Shown piece by piece: positions 11,491-25,298 of a DNA stretch of 64,000 bases (its first letter is position 1; every line of letters starts with the position of its first letter). The stretch is from Turritopsis dohrnii (taxonomy: Eukaryota; Cnidaria; Hydrozoa; Anthoathecata; Oceaniidae). Made by a program: the position numbers and the translations under genes. Location of the stretch: assembly GCA_027922465.2 (NCBI GenBank), contig BQMF02000012.1, positions 1,674,001-1,738,000 of the forward strand. Reading direction: 5' to 3'. Below the pieces are notes generated by a model. It saw only the letters and a program-made list of their open reading frames with translations. It searched no databases and was not told the DNA's origin.

Positions 11491-14400
11491 ATGGAATCTA
11501 AAAAGACATCCCAAACAAGGAAGAATAGACGGCGCAGTTCCAGGAATGTTGTTACCAACGGTGATATTGAAGATTCAAAAGAACGAACTGGCAAGCGCTT
11601 GCGTGACTCCAAAGATTCTGAAAATGAAGCAAACCAGGACTTCGATGTTTATAAGGTATTCTGAAGATTCATTTTTTGTTAAACCCAATCTAACGGTGGT
11701 GCAGGGAAAGGTTTGTATTGGTCAACCTAAAGAGAAAACAGTCAGTAGTGAGGATTGTATACTAGACATGTACGCCGATAATGGAAGTCAAAATGCTGAT
11801 GTCAGCAAGAAAATAGACAAAGGTGATAACTTTGGGCTATGTTTTCATGACTTGCCTGAAATGGTTATGTTATGTTTACCCACATGTGGTGTACATTGTG
11901 ACTTTTTTTGAAACATTTTAATTTATATAATTCTAATCCTGCCAGGGGGTTGTGACAATTTTAATTATCAGGAATTTCAGGAAGTTTCAGAATTCATGGC
12001 CTGGTTTCTACTATTCCCATGCCAGTATTGATCTTGTATAATATATATTATTATAATATAATATATATTATAGAAATAAATATATATATTATAGAAAGCA
12101 AAAAAGTATTTATATAGTCAGCCAATTTTAAAAACATTCAAAAGGTGTATGTTATTTATTTACTTTTTTTTCTCATGGGAAAATCGTCAAATTTTAACTG
12201 ATGCTTTTCATTAATTTTTCAAATCCTGTTGCCTGTAGATACATCTTCACTGCTCCACTAATTTTGTACACAATGTGCAATTGCGAAATTCTAATCTCTT
12301 CAGCAAATATGATTTATTTTCTATAGTCTAAAAAAAAAGAAGTTTTAAAAAGCCATGTCTGAGGAGAGAGTATAATAATCCCAGAATTTCTTCTGCAGGC
12401 TATATTCAATATTTTTTCAAAGAACTATTTTTTTTAAAAAAAGCTTTGAAAACAGATATTTTATTTTCTAAGAAAATATTTTAGGAATCCTTTGGTTATG
12501 TTATTTTTTTATCAATTTAACTTTTCTTTTGTTTAAGTTGAAATACAAAGAAAAAATACAACATAGGTCATATATGATCTCCTTCAGTAGTCTAGTTATC
12601 ACAAACCTATATCTTTATTACCTAATGTGTTTTTTTTCTCTTTGCTGAAAAATTCACAATTTCAAATAAATTATTTCAAATAAATTATTTCAAATAAATT
12701 ATTTCAGTTCTCCTCTGAACACTATGTTTTCAAACCAGAAATTCAAAAATGGAAAATGCAGTTTGTTTATTCGTGAAAGCAATCTGATTATATTTGCAAA
12801 AAAACATTTTCTGCTGTTTTTTTACTTGTCGTAGTTGAAAAATGTCTTCCTTTTTATCTTCAGTTTCGAAACTTTTTTCAAATGGGAGTATGTGTTAAAC
12901 AAGGGAACCTGAGATATATTCAGGAATCTTATGTAAACAATAAATCATAAAGGAATGAAAGTTTAAAAATTTTATATGTGTTAAGTTCTTGTGGTATTTG
13001 CTTAAACTTTAATGGCATGAGTCAGCATGAGTGATTTGACATTCTACCGTAGCATTTTTGTAGAGGAGGTGTTGTTGTTTCTTATAGGATATCCTTGATT
13101 TGGTACCTGCAGAACATCTAAATTGTTCTCCTACTGACTTTCCTGCAGCTCCAGGTACACGTGTCAACTTGCATGGCGTAATTCTGCATGAAACTCAGGG
13201 GGGTAAGTGTATAGTTTCTACCTAGCTTCATTGAGGTGTACCCCCGGATGGGGGTAGTCTTTATGAAGTATTGAAAATATCTCCAATTGACAATTGTGTT
13301 GGTGTAAACAGTGAATTTGAATGGCAAGATTGGGATCAATTACATCATATTACTTTCAAGTGAGTAGGAGGGTCACGTGATGTCAACATAATCTTGACCT
13401 GCATTCTCTCCTCCACTTAGGTTTGATTGTATTAAATGTGAGATGGCGAAACAAGGTATTTTCTGGTGCACTCATTGATGCCGAAAAAAACAAATGGGCT
13501 TCAGACCAGTACGTTATTCCACTCTTTTACTTCATCAAACCTTTTCTCACTTACATTGTTGGTCCTTATTATTAACACAGCCATGATCTGTTGTTAATTT
13601 CTTTGGAAAACATCAGCAAAACCTTTCACAGCATGACTGGAAAAATGAGGACCAAAAACTCCGTATTCCTGTTTGTTCTTCTTTTGTGAACTCACTCCGT
13701 CATTTTACAGGATCAAGGACCAAAAGTGCTATGACAAAAACTTCCAGGCACCTCCTCCAATAAAGAAAATAAAAATTCCGACTTCGTCATCAGCCAACAC
13801 CGATGACGCCGACACTAAGAAGAAAACGGTGACAAGCCCAACGACGCCGTCTAAAAATTCAAAGTCATCTCGTGGTAACAGCAAAAAACGGAACAGTCAA
13901 GACGTCACGTCACCTCTGCCACAGGAGGAATGCACAGCCTCGAAAAAAGTCAAAACGAAAGCCGCGCCTAGTGATACTTTCGTGTGTCCAGAACCGAACT
14001 GTAACCGCAAATATAAACACAAGAACGGCCTATCCTATCATATCAAAGCTGCCCATGAGAATTCACAAAAGAACGAGTCATTTGAGGTTTGTAGTAACCT
14101 GTGTCGTTTAAACTAAGCCTTATTCTGCTAAAGATGAAATATCTCCATAGTTTCAACTTTCCACCAATCAGAAAGGAAGATAAATCCTCTTGAAAGCGAG
14201 GCAACTCGTGACCTTCAGATTTGTCACCATGGCTATATGTTTTGACATTTTTTTTAACGGATGGTGTCAGTACCGTTGATTCACAAAACATATCTTTCGA
14301 TTGAATAATTATGAAAAATAGTTATTTTTATTTCTGAATAGAGGAATCCTTTACATATATTTTGGTGTATGACTTTTCTAATTTGGTTGTGTAGAAAAAA

Positions 14401-17400
14401 AGGTATGGACAAAAAACTGGAAGCGCTCCTTATAAAAATCTTTGAAAAATGCACAAAAAAGCCGAACAAAATATTCCTGCGTGATTCTTTGAGTATATAT
14501 TAGTATATTTGTTTCTCACTATTTATGTTTCAGGAAAAAAGCGAGGATTCAGATAGTGGTGACGACCAATTCGTCATTGACGAAGAAAGCAAAGATGACG
14601 TTACGAACGAGTCGAAAGTTGATCCGTCATCTTCGCAAGATGGTACCGAGATCAGTGACGAGGGTTGTGAGGAGAAGAAAGAGGAACTTACTGAAAACGA
14701 AAAGAAGATCGAACGTCTCAAGTTAAGTACCGAGAAAGCTCTCCTTTACATCAAGAAAGAGAGTGAAGCCTCAGAGATGGAGAGTGTCGGACACAGAGAT
14801 CCTATTAAAGAGGAAGGTGAGGTGAAACCGGTTGTCGAAAATGAAAAATGTCCGAATGACAACGGACTGACACATGAACAATCGGCGGCGTCGGTGGAAA
14901 ATGGAAATGTTCTATCAACCGATATTTCTCCTGAAGAAGAAAAAGAAGAAGTTGAGACGCCAAACAAACCTCCAGTAGAAATACCTGTCGTCCAAATTGA
15001 CCCTGCTCCAGCATCAAGCAGTGGTACAAAGGAGGAAAAGTGTCCGGATGTTGTGGTCAGCCCAGCTGTGAAAGCCGAAGACGAGCATCCGAAAGGAAGC
15101 AGTCAAACCATTATTCATGAAGACCACGTGACCAGCCTGAATGAACTGTTCGCTCCAGCCCAAAGTTATCAGCAGTACAGTCCCACACTATCGCATTTGA
15201 ATCCACAGACGATCAACGACAGCTTAAAGGAAGCGAAAAAGTCGCTCGGGAAAGACGTGGAGAATGCTAGCAGTCAGGCGGCGGCGAAGACCGAAACATC
15301 CGATGTGATGAAAACACAATTAGCGCAAAAGCCGTCGGTCGAAATCAACCATGTGGTCCAAGAGACGGACGCGTTTGAAAACAAGATGCAACTCATGAAA
15401 ACGTACGAGATGGTGAACCGTGTCCAAAACACTACGGTGGAGATCGTCGAATGTTCAGAGGACGAACGGTCCATCTCGCCAGAGAACATGTTAAATGACT
15501 GTCACAAGACCTACCCACAAGTAGAACGAGACGTGAAGGTGTCTAAACCTAACCTGATGTGTATGACCATGGCCAACACTAACATTTTTATGAATCCCGT
15601 CGTCCCAAGCGTTCTCTCGCAGCCGTCGAAAGCTTTCGAGAACTCGCTAATTAACAAGGAGTTGGCTGGCAAACTGTCGACGACTGCTCTTTCTATTAAC
15701 AGCTTGCAACCCAAGCTGGCACCCAGTACGCTACCTTTTGGCGATTTTGTTCAATACGATTCGAAGAGCATTCCGCAACTGGTGAACTATTTTGCTTCGA
15801 ATCCCATATTGCAAAATACGGACGTCAAACCGTCAGAAAACGGGATTCTCGACCAGAAAACGGGAAATACTGTAGATGTGAGTGTTATAGATAGTCATGC
15901 AAAACCGTCTCTACTCAAGCAAAGGTTACTTGCCCCTCCGCCCAAACCAGAAGTCGGTTTACCTGTTTCGTCGGCTACAGGAAATCAGCTATTCCTTCAG
16001 TCAAGTGGCGTGGGCGGTGCACCTAGACAAGGCGACGGCGCAATCGAACTGGCCATCGCCGACAAGAAGACACCCAGTACTTTTACCATCAATCGTGAAC
16101 GAGTGAACGACAAAACGAAAGTTCCGCCCAATAGCCTGCGAATTAATCCTCCGATAACTGCCGAAGAACGCCCTGTTCCGTCAACGCGCACGTGGTACCC
16201 TCCCGACGTCAAAAACGTGCCGCCGCCGTCGTCGCAACAACCGTCATTAATACCAAAAGACTTTTATAATAATCAAACGTCATCAACGGCTCCTTATCGT
16301 ATTTCCGTCACTAAATCGCCGACCAATCTGCACATGTACAACACGACTCCGGCCTTCAATAAGAGCCCAAAGGTTTTGAAGCGCCCTACGCATTTGATAC
16401 CTATAGCACCTGCACCCACTACGATCATGAATGTACCAACATCCATCGTGTCACGAAACGACATGGTTTCGAGTGAACACACTTCACCAGAATCAGGTAT
16501 GTGGATTGGTCTCATAATTGCCTTTTCCCAATGGGCATCTAAAAGTCACTGTGATGAAGAGTATTTCTATTTAAATAGTATGTCTATTTCTATAGAAATG
16601 CACTCCGTTGCAGTAATTTTTCAACAAATTTGCACACTGGGTTATGTGTGTTATGTGCTTTATGATCTTTTTCTATTCTTATGTTTTATTATTTTACATG
16701 ACACGATGTGGTAGTTGAAACGTTTTTCAAACCTTCCCCGAATTTCTGTTCGAACATTGTTGAAGTTCTAGTTGACTTCTCATAGATATGGATCAACCTC
16801 AGATGTCTCGATTTACGCTTACGAGTGACAACCGAATGATTCCAACCCCGCCAGAAAACCGCGGTCGACCGCGTAAGATACGCGTGGAAAAAACACACCA
16901 GGTCCCTAAAGGCACTGCCCAGGAAGTGGCCCGGACACGTGGTGTAGCCGACAGTCCGGTAATGCGGAAACATCCACCAAGTCCTGTGGTTCGTGCAAGT
17001 GTCATACAAGGCTCTGTACATGGTTCGATGGAAGGCACTCAGGCATTGGCCAAACCGAACGACCGAAGTGCGAATGAAGATCACTTGTTGCTCCAACACC
17101 ATACGAGGTAAAATACGAGTCTGTTTTTAATGTCGTTTAATCCGTACTTTAAGACAAAGCGTTTTTATGGTGTGTGGACCATTCCTTAACAACCATGATT
17201 TTAAAGCTCGTTCCACATGCACGTAATTTTTTACGTAAGATGTTTACATTACGTTCACGTAAAAAAAATATATAAGCTCGCGTACGTAACAACTACGTAA
17301 CATACCTTCAGAGTGCCTGCGGTCAGATGTACGAACAGCTAAAATATTTTCTTACGTAACTTAACAAGAACTTGGCTTCTCATTTACAAAGATGGCTGCT

Positions 17401-19308
17401 CTAAACAAGTATCACATGCTTGCAGTGGCAATTATAGTTTTGAGAAGACGTCGTCGACGTCGGGAAATCGCAAAAAACAGGGTTAGAAGACTTTTGGATA
17501 AGATCGTCAAATCAAGATAGAAATGGAGGTGGTGTTTTTATTTCTACATTCAAACCTGCGAGAACCTACGACCGTGAAGAGACTGTGTTGTAGTTGAATT
17601 TTAGTTGCTAGATTACTTCATTTCATTGAGATCTGTTTAGCATGACTAAATTTTGCGGACAGAAGTTTAATTCAACGCGAATGAAAAAAATAATTCCTGC
17701 AAAATTTAATTCCCACAATTTTTTTTCCTTTTTGTTGATACGATTGACAGTTCTTCATCCGACCCATCATGATTTTAGTCTGTTTGTTTATTTTCACCTT
17801 GGAATCGCACAAAACATGTAATCTTCGAACGTTTTTATTCGAAAAACGTCATTCGAATGCTATTGCGCAATATTTTTTCTTTTTTTCGTCTTCTTTGGCA
17901 TTACAAAACGCTTACGGGCATTTTTTTGCGATCAAACTTTTTTGATCGCAAGGAAAGCTTCGTAATAAAAAAATTACGTAAGGAAAAGGTAGCGTCACAT
18001 ATACGTTGTGCTTACGTGAAATTTTACGTAAGCGTAAGAGAATGAATGGACTACGTACTCTCCATAAGCCTTTACGTAAAAAATTACGTGCATGTTGAAC
18101 CATCTTAAAAAAGCCGAACCATTCGGAAAAAGCGAGTTGAAAGCTGTCTTTATTGCTTGTAGGTGTTTCGATGGAAATGTTGCTGAAGAGCGAGAACGCT
18201 TTGCTTTGCTTGCTAACACGTCCGCTGAGCTGAGGACCAATCCAGAGAAGTACAAGGATTTCTCTGTAAGTACTTATTTTGGTCTCGCTCAAGAAACATC
18301 TTAACCTGTGGAAGATTTTATATCCTATCACAGTAACGTGTCTGTCGAGCCTTGAAAATCTTGAATATCCATCATACTTCAGAGAAAAACATTGGCAAGC
18401 TTGAAATAACAACATTTTTCAACAACATTTCAGTCCAGTTCTGATGCATTGCAGTAACGGTTTACTAAATGCTTAGCAGTGTCATTTTTAGGCCTTCGTT
18501 TGGTGCATTTTATGTTCGTCTTGAGTATACCCAGGGTTTCTTTTAGCTTTGTGTTCTTGAGAAAAAATGTTTTAGTAAAAACTATTAGCAGACATCAAGT
18601 GCAAGTGGATTACAATTTTCACTATGTTCGCTTTTTCAGGGCTTGTTTCAAGGGATGTACAGGTCTTCTCGAACTGGACGGTCTGCTGTATTATCACCCC
18701 CGTCTTCCTCGACGGTCACATCATCTATGGACAGCATACCCCCTGTAATTACTCATGAATCATTATCGCAGTACAAAATGGCCTATGAAAACTTGAAAGC
18801 ATCAACTCCTGATCACAGAAATTTTATTGATATTCATCGAGGGAAATCCGATATTTCTCGGGTCGTCACTCCGGATCAGTTACGTCCACCAGAATCGTCA
18901 CGAAAGACGCCGTTGTCTCCTCAAGAAACGCTTAGTATCCAAAGTTACATGGCCCGGGCCGAAATGGCTGAAAAGGAACGCCGCTTGAACGAGTTCCATT
19001 CGCCTGTGAGTCGGTACCAACCTCCTCCCGGTTTACGGCCCGATTATCCGGTCATTCGAGGGGAAAGCCGTGCGTTATTCGATCATCGTGGAAGTGTCGA
19101 CGATAAAGAACACGAGAAAAAACTGCGAATGCAACGTGATCGATTTCTACCGACACCACCCATCATGCATCATGGCAATCCGACGTCTTCTCATTCGTCG
19201 CCGTCACAAGCTCACCACTCGAACAATTTAGTGTTAGGTCGCGCCGATGGGGCAATTATTGGCCCGCTTGGCTCTTATGATTATCGGAATTCGGAACAAA
19301 AAAGATAA
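11491..19308 (+). CDS. ZNF608/ZNF609 (scribbler/brakeless) family zinc-finger protein, nine coding exons
   Basis: Exons: 11491-11655, 11705-11822, 13113-13202, 13421-13508, 13711-14086, 14534-16496, 16786-17107, 18163-18265 and 18640-19308. All are GT-AG, phases agree throughout, and the total is 3894 bp (1297 aa plus stop). The N-terminus is basic and Ser-rich. Exons 3-4 encode the family's conserved block: GTRVNLHGVILHETQGG then LIVLNVRWRNKVFSGALID. A Lys/Ser/Thr-rich linker follows, then one C2H2 zinc finger at the end of exon 5, CPEPNCNRKYKHKNGLSYH with H-x4-H spacing. The rest (~900 aa) is low-complexity: acidic, then Pro/Ser-rich. Relatives act in the nucleus as transcriptional co-regulators; vertebrate ZNF608/609 and fly scribbler have the same block plus a single finger. 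The exon 3 acceptor at 13112 was chosen because only it keeps frame with exon 2. Intron 1 is just 49 bp. Confidence 0.92.
11823..13112. other. Intron of the ZNF608/609-like gene
   Basis: A 1.3-kb AT-rich intron. It contains an AT-only patch at about 12037-12100 and a 15-bp tandem repeat at 12661-12706. An in-frame-looking stretch at 13088-13112 is excluded because using the 13087 acceptor would put a stop right after the junction. Confidence 0.7.
12661..12706 (+). repeat. 15-bp tandem repeat, three units
   Basis: The unit TTTCAAATAAATTAT occurs three times head to tail in the intron, followed by a partial TTTCA. Confidence 0.85.
17205..18105 (+). mobile_element. PIF/Harbinger-like element in a ZNF608/609 intron
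   Basis: Ends are inverted with strong similarity over about 35 bp; the core ACATGCACGTAATTTTTTAC is identical in both arms. TAA lies on each side (17202-17204 and 18106-18108). Many extra copies of the palindromic motif TTACGTAA are spread inside. A 42-codon frame at 17392-17520 starts MAALNKYHML and is followed by seven consecutive Arg, resembling the short basic N-terminal piece of Harbinger transposases. The catalytic part is missing, so this is a deletion derivative. It fills the intron to within 60 bp of the next exon. Confidence 0.85.
17392..17520 (+). pseudogene. Arg-rich 42-aa transposase N-terminal remnant
   Basis: A short ATG-to-TAG frame inside the Harbinger-like element. It has a hydrophobic LAVAIIVL followed by RRRRRRR and a basic tail ending VKSR. 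Poly-Arg leaders of this kind are common at the start of PIF/Harbinger transposases. No DDE residues follow, so it is a relic at best. Chance coding is possible. Confidence 0.4.
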
Positions 19309-19560
19309 TTTTAGTGTAAAGAAAAATCAAATTTTGTTTCTCAGTTGTTTATAGCGAAATTTTCTCGGATTGGAATGATTACAACATAATAAATTCATTT
19401 GTATATCGTTTTTACATTTTTTGACAAGAACGGCTTTAACGAAAGATTTTATTTGAGAATTCTTTTTATGTATCGATGTTTCTGTGTTAAAATCGTATAA
19501 TGGATTTTAAAAGAAACATATAGTCAAGTTATCTGATAACGGAGCGATCGTCGCCGACAT
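19309..19560 (+). other. 3' untranslated region of the ZNF608/609-like gene
   Basis: AT-rich sequence after the TAA stop, with a canonical AATAAA at 19388-19393 followed by T-rich sequence. The transcript most likely ends near 19410. Confidence 0.6.
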
Positions 19561-21017
19561 AATTTGTTGTGGTAATCCCGATATTTTGTTGTCGTCATCA
19601 CGTTCCTGCGATTTTCTTTCATTCACGTTTTTGTTGCCAAGTAACTGTTCTAGCTTCGTTACGTTTTTTCACATAAATATTGAAAAAGATAAAAATTCAT
19701 TTTGTTTCTTTTTTGAGGTAGAATGTTCAAAAAATCCAAAAATGTTCCGCTATTTACATCTCCATACCATCTTAAACTCGCGAAATGAGTTCAGAGTCAC
19801 AGATCTGTGAGGTCTTATAAGTGCCTTTCGACCACACGTGGTATAATTAGTAAATAACTATTAAATAATTCCTTGGCGTTTTTGAGCAAATGTTCTGCAA
19901 AACAAAGTTATCCATTAAAAAGTCGAATTGAACTAACATGGTTGATTTCAGATCAGGAAACGAGACCTTGAGTGGGATAGAATTTTTCTTCCATTTGTGT
20001 GTGAGAACCGTGGGAACGTACTATCCGTGCTCAATTTCTCCCTTATTTAAGTTAATCTCACTATCTTCTCATATTTTCGTATGTTTGACCACACCTATCA
20101 TCGGAGAAGCTGCGAATGATTGTGGCAAGGAGGGTACAACTAGGATTGGAATAGTATCTGAGTGCAAATAAATGTTTGAGAAAAATCATGTTTAATTATG
20201 ATCAATGTGATATGACGTAACAAGAAATCGAGTTTCAAAGGAAGCACTCTCTCAAGCGATATGTGAAATATGAGGTATGATAACAAAGTTATCCATTTTT
20301 GTGATAAATTCTTTCGAACGACCAACAAAAATAGTATAGTTTTATGCAACTATCGGGTGGGAATAAACAGCAAAAAATGGAGTCGGTCAGACAGCAAGGT
20401 TTGATTATAATGTTTAGGACATTTTCGAAAGTGTCTAGTCTGTTTACGTTTCATGTTAGCAAAATAAGATTTAGGTTCGTTTACAAGAGAGCTTATTGTT
20501 GCCGCTGTATACTAATCGGCTTTAATTGGAAATATCTTTCATAAAAGAAGGAAAATATATCTCTAATGCCTACAGGAAGGCTAAATGATATTATATTTAT
20601 GTAAGTCAGTTTAATTTGTTAAGAGAAATTATATGTACAAACAACATATATACAAACAGGATGGAGTCCTCTTGTCTGCACCATTTCCTGCAACTGAATA
20701 ATAACTTAAAAGTTTCTTATCATGTAAGATATAAGATCTCAAGTTATGACATAAACTATATGTCATAACCCCCATGGTTTACACTTATGACTTGTTAGCT
20801 AGGTTTTCTTTGTTATTGTTAGGGTCAGGGTTAGAAGCGTAAACCACAGGGATGAAAATATTCTAAGGGGCCAATATTTTCTACTACATAACTATGTGCA
20901 AACTATGTGTACATAGTTTCGTTATCATGCTGCTATACGTACAATTATATTTTTTACCTTAACTGTACTTTTTCCAGTTCGTTCCTTAACAGTTATGCTT
21001 TTTTTATATATATAATA

Positions 21018-21411
21018 AGAACAATTTCATAAGAACACAAGCCTCAGATTTGACCAAAAAAAAAGATTAAATTAAGAACAACCTGAGGCTCAAATAATTG
21101 TTCCAAAAATTTAAAACACCCCAAGCCTCAATTTTCTCGTAAAATAAGAACAATTCATGGTGTGAATGCTCTCATTGGTAAATGGTTTAGAAGTTTATTG
21201 GGTTTTTTTCACCTTCAATGAATGTGTGAATGGATCATTCCTGAACAGCAACCATGCTCTTTACCAGTTGTTTCTAAATATTTATTTTTATTTTACTGGA
21301 AGTTCCATAAAGAAGAACAAATTGAGGCTGAAATTTGAAACTGTGTTCCTAAAGTGAAGAATAAAATAAGAACAATTCAGTCTGAAAAAGGCTCAAAAAA
21401 TAAGAACAACC
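21018..21411. mobile_element. Possible non-autonomous element with iterated ATAAGAACAA motif
   Basis: ATAAGAACAA or AAGAACAA recurs at least seven times (about 21018, 21038, 21072, 21140, 21315, 21366, 21401). It is interleaved with GCCTCA or its complement TGAGGC. The layout resembles the iterated-motif termini at 4612-5090 and 59994-60639. Clean element ends and a target duplication are not visible. Confidence 0.4.
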
Positions 21412-23999
21412 CACTGGCGTATATATGCACGTTTTGTTTTATAAGAAACTGTAAAATTTCATTGAAGCTCAATGTTTTTATATTTCACAGGTTTTCAACT
21501 TGAAATATCTTCTTCTTTTGTTCCTATAATTCACGAAGAAGTATAAAGTGGTAAAACATCCCACTACCGTAAATGGGAATTCTACTTAATAATTTTCAGT
21601 GAAATATTTTGCACAAAAAATTTTTTCAAGAGAAAAATTTCACTTGTGTATTTTTCACTTAAAATAGAAAGAGCAAATATTTAAAAATCTTTTCTCTTTA
21701 AAAACTACACAATGTTAAAGTTAATTTTGTTGATATTACCAAGAAGGCTTCAAAATCGCCAAAAAAGCTCTGCAAAGTCTTGGGTTTGCAAAATATTTGC
21801 ACAAAGGAAACAACAAGGTGGATTTCACTTGAAATAGAGTGCTCATGATTTTTTTTAAACAATTTGATTGCTTCCTTCAAGGTTTAAAGAATTACTTAGA
21901 TGGGTCGCATCTCACATAATGCAATCAAATCTAAAAAGCGAAGTGTTTTCTCCAAAATTTCATTGTGATGTCATGTTGCCAAGGAGATTAAGTTTTGAGC
22001 AAAAACTTTAAAAGGAACGAAAAATGATTTTTTTGCTTGAAATATTTCAACTCCTCTTAGGCAAACACATTTTTGCAAAAAAATTGCGTAATTCATAATG
22101 GCGTTAATTTGCAACACAAATTTTTCTTTTTCCAATTTTGCTGCCATATTGCCAAGTTATGGGTGGAATACACATAAATTTTATTGCAAAAATGTATTGT
22201 CTAGGGGCATGGTTGAATATAATGATATCACCAGATAACAGATCTAAAAGTTATCGCCACACATGACAAAAGCAGGATTTGAAGGCATGATATTTAGTAA
22301 TTCCATAATACATAAACTGATTTTCTCTGAACTGATTTGACTGATTTCTGATGTTGGTTTTGGAGTAACATTAGTTGTAAAAACTTTATGCATTTGTTCC
22401 TTTTTAAAAATAATGACCTTCGAAAACTTCCCAAATTTGGTTTTCATGATTTACTGGTCTTGTGGCTCCAATTTCATGAAGCTGTAACTCAGAGCCAAGA
22501 AGAATTTATAGCAAAATATTTGGCACAGTTATTAATCACAACATAAGCAACAAAATATCTCAAAAAAAGTAATATTGAGATGATCACTATCACAATGTAC
22601 AGAAATTGTCTGCCTCTTACAAAAAGTGGCTCCTAAGTGTGCATGATTGCTGATCCAAATTTGTCTATTTGTTAGCAAAAATGTTTGCATTTTACTGAAA
22701 AAAATAAAGTTCATTGTTATTATGCTTTTCTCTCGTTTCCCAGCCTTAATGTTCTTATAATTGTCAAATAATTTTATTATATGTTATTTCCCTGTGATAA
22801 ATATAGTATTAAAAGCATTTTGAATCAAGTTAAAATTTATGGCCTTCTTGTTTTTAATAGCTTAATGAGAGAATCTAATATATGGTAATGGTTTTTTTTC
22901 TAATGGGGACATTCCCATCAATCAGTTAGTGATATGTTTCGTTAATCATTGATTGTATAACAAGATTATTCTGAAGCAATATGTTTTTAAGAAATCCCCC
23001 TACTTACAAAAACCACGTTGATTTGGCGTCATAAAAATGAAAATGAGTTTTGTAAATGCCACCAGCTCCAAATTTGTCTGAAAATTGGATTAATGCCACT
23101 CAAAGCAAGGCTTCAGAACAGTTATAAAGACCAAATAGAATTGTTGTTTCTATATGTTTTTTTTATTTTATTTTTAAGTAATTGATTTGTAATTACACTC
23201 CAATAAACTTCTTTATATGGCAGTCACTGTTAAAAACCAAGCATGGAAGGTGTAATACTTACATAAAGTTTTTTCATGTCAAGTGTTTATGGCCAAACTT
23301 AACTTATGTTAATGTCATTTAGGGTGTTATGGAACCGAAGAAAATCTCAAATGATATAAAAAGAACTTATGATTTATGAAAAGAAATTTAAACATAGTCC
23401 AGGAAACTATCTTTCATATTTGATATTTTGATGGTTTATGATTTTTATAGACATGGTTCTTTTTATATACTCATTGCCTCTTTTTTTACTTTATCAGTTA
23501 GGTATTGTTTCTCTAAAGAACTAGTGGGGTTCTGATCATGTTCCAGTATTTGGTAGAATTCCACAGGGCCCTAGGGATCATTGTTACTTCCAAGGTGTTG
23601 TACCCTTTACCTTTACCCTTTACCTTGCAGCTTCCTGTTCGTTCCTAGGCCAACTACACAACAAAAAGGCACAGAAGTACTTTATTCTTCCTGCAAATGT
23701 CTTGTCACTTGTGAACACATCTAAATGTTTTTTCACTAGTTAGTTAGTCAAAAAGCTTGCCTTGTTGAGTCAGTGTTTTATAGTCTTGGGTCTACAGGCT
23801 AAAGGAACTCAGACTGTTGATTCCAAAGGTAGATTGGATTTGCTCTTGATTCCGTCAAGTTTATGGGTACTTTCCTTTATTTGTGTTCACAAAGGTTCAT
23901 GATACATAGGTGGGTGTTTACTCTAGCAATGCATACATTGTAGGGAAAATATAGGATTATTGAATTACTAGTATCCCAGGTAAAAACATTTTACCGAAC

Positions 24000-24450
24000 T
24001 TAACTTCGAAAAGGATGGGTCAAAATCGCCTTTCCCGTGAACGATCCTCGTGACAAAAAATTAAATCACAGAATCGTAAGTTGAAAGTGTATCCATGTTG
24101 TAGAGCTCGAAAAACTGATCAAAAAAATGTATGGGATCGTTTCGCTACGATCAACCGTTGCAGAGATATCGTCGATCAAAGATTTTGATGACGTCATAGC
24201 CGCAGTACCAAATGAAATTTAGGCCCAAATGTTGCGTCACCCCATCACCCGTATTGCGGACCCCCAAAAACGTCAGTTATCCCTATTGGTTCTCGAGATA
24301 TTTCCCCAAAAACGTCGCGTTCCATTGGTGATGCAATTCAATGATTCCCCGTGTTCATAAAAAACTGACGTCAAATTCCACGTGCTTTTGGAATAATCGT
24401 GAAAAAAGTGTTTTTCGCCTCTACATGGTTTTACGCGCACATAAGAGGAC
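24000..24450. repeat. Possible dispersed repeat containing TGACGTCA
   Basis: This block has a different texture from its flanks. It is richer in C and G, with repeated phrases such as TTGATGACGTCAT, GAGATATCGTC/GAGATATTTCC and CCCCAAAAACGTC occurring twice (24263 and 24304). It has no coding potential. The internal echo and sharp change of base use suggest an inserted repeat unit. Confidence 0.35.
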
Positions 24451-25298
24451 GATGACCGTAAATTAAAACTAAATATATCACTCTCTAAAATAAAAGTGTG
24501 ACACAATCGCGGATTATTATAATAAGATAACATGAAAAAATTGTAAGTATGTGATAAGGCAATTGAGTGCTTTGAACTAGTCATTCATTAAGTTAAGGGT
24601 TATGTGGAATATGTGGAGTTCATACCACTATCTTGTTGGAAAATTCTATTCTTGTGTTGGTTGTGTTGGTAAGTAAAAAGATATGATTGCTAAGTGAAAA
24701 AAATATGCAGTGAGTTTCTTATTTGATTACATTCGATTATTATTATTATATTGTCATCATTACAGCATTTTTCGTGAGTAAAGTATACAAACTATTATCA
24801 ATGAAATAGCTGTTTTAAAATTAACAAAAAGTAAAGTAAAATAAAGGTTACATTTTTATATTAAATATTAGAAATAAGGGAATCGGCCTAAAAGTAGGAA
24901 TTAAGGGGATAAAGCAAAAATTAAATTAAAATTAAGTCACTAAAAAAAGAGGGGAAACACCTCTAAAATGAAAACTGAAAAAATTTCAAGCAAAATGTCA
25001 CTGTGATTACCTATTTTCGACGCAATGTTAAAGATAGTGTTGCAAAAAAATTGTGTCAGCAGTTTTCTTCTGAGATAATCTCCATGAGGGACATATTTTT
25101 TTACTTTGTTTGAGTGCATTGTTAATAAATAGTAAACTGCTGCTCGTTCCCAGACCATTTCTCAGTTGTTCTATTTCTACTGACATCAGCATAGTGCAGC
25201 CCTAAGATCTACATATAACAGTTCATTATCTTTAATTTGTTCACTGGAAGTATAGCCAAAAGATTCAGCCATCAGTTTTGTTTTTGTATTTGTTATAG

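Larger units (their letters stand above)
19561..25298. other. Gene-poor stretch upstream of Homer
   Basis: About 5.7 kb. Some of it must be Homer promoter and first intron, since the EVH1 exon at 25299 begins with the last base of a codon. Only chance frames are visible. Repeat-like parts are an iterated ATAAGAACAA element at about 21018-21411 and a segment at 24000-24450 that looks like a dispersed repeat. Confidence 0.55.

Noticed and set aside
20374..20399. MESVRQQ frame before GTTTGA as a Homer first exon
   Set aside because: Wrong phase; it would read the EVH1 exon out of frame.
24602..24668. ATG frame ending at a good GTAAGT donor upstream of Homer
   Set aside because: Ends in phase 1, whereas the EVH1 exon needs phase 2. 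No Homer-like N-terminus.
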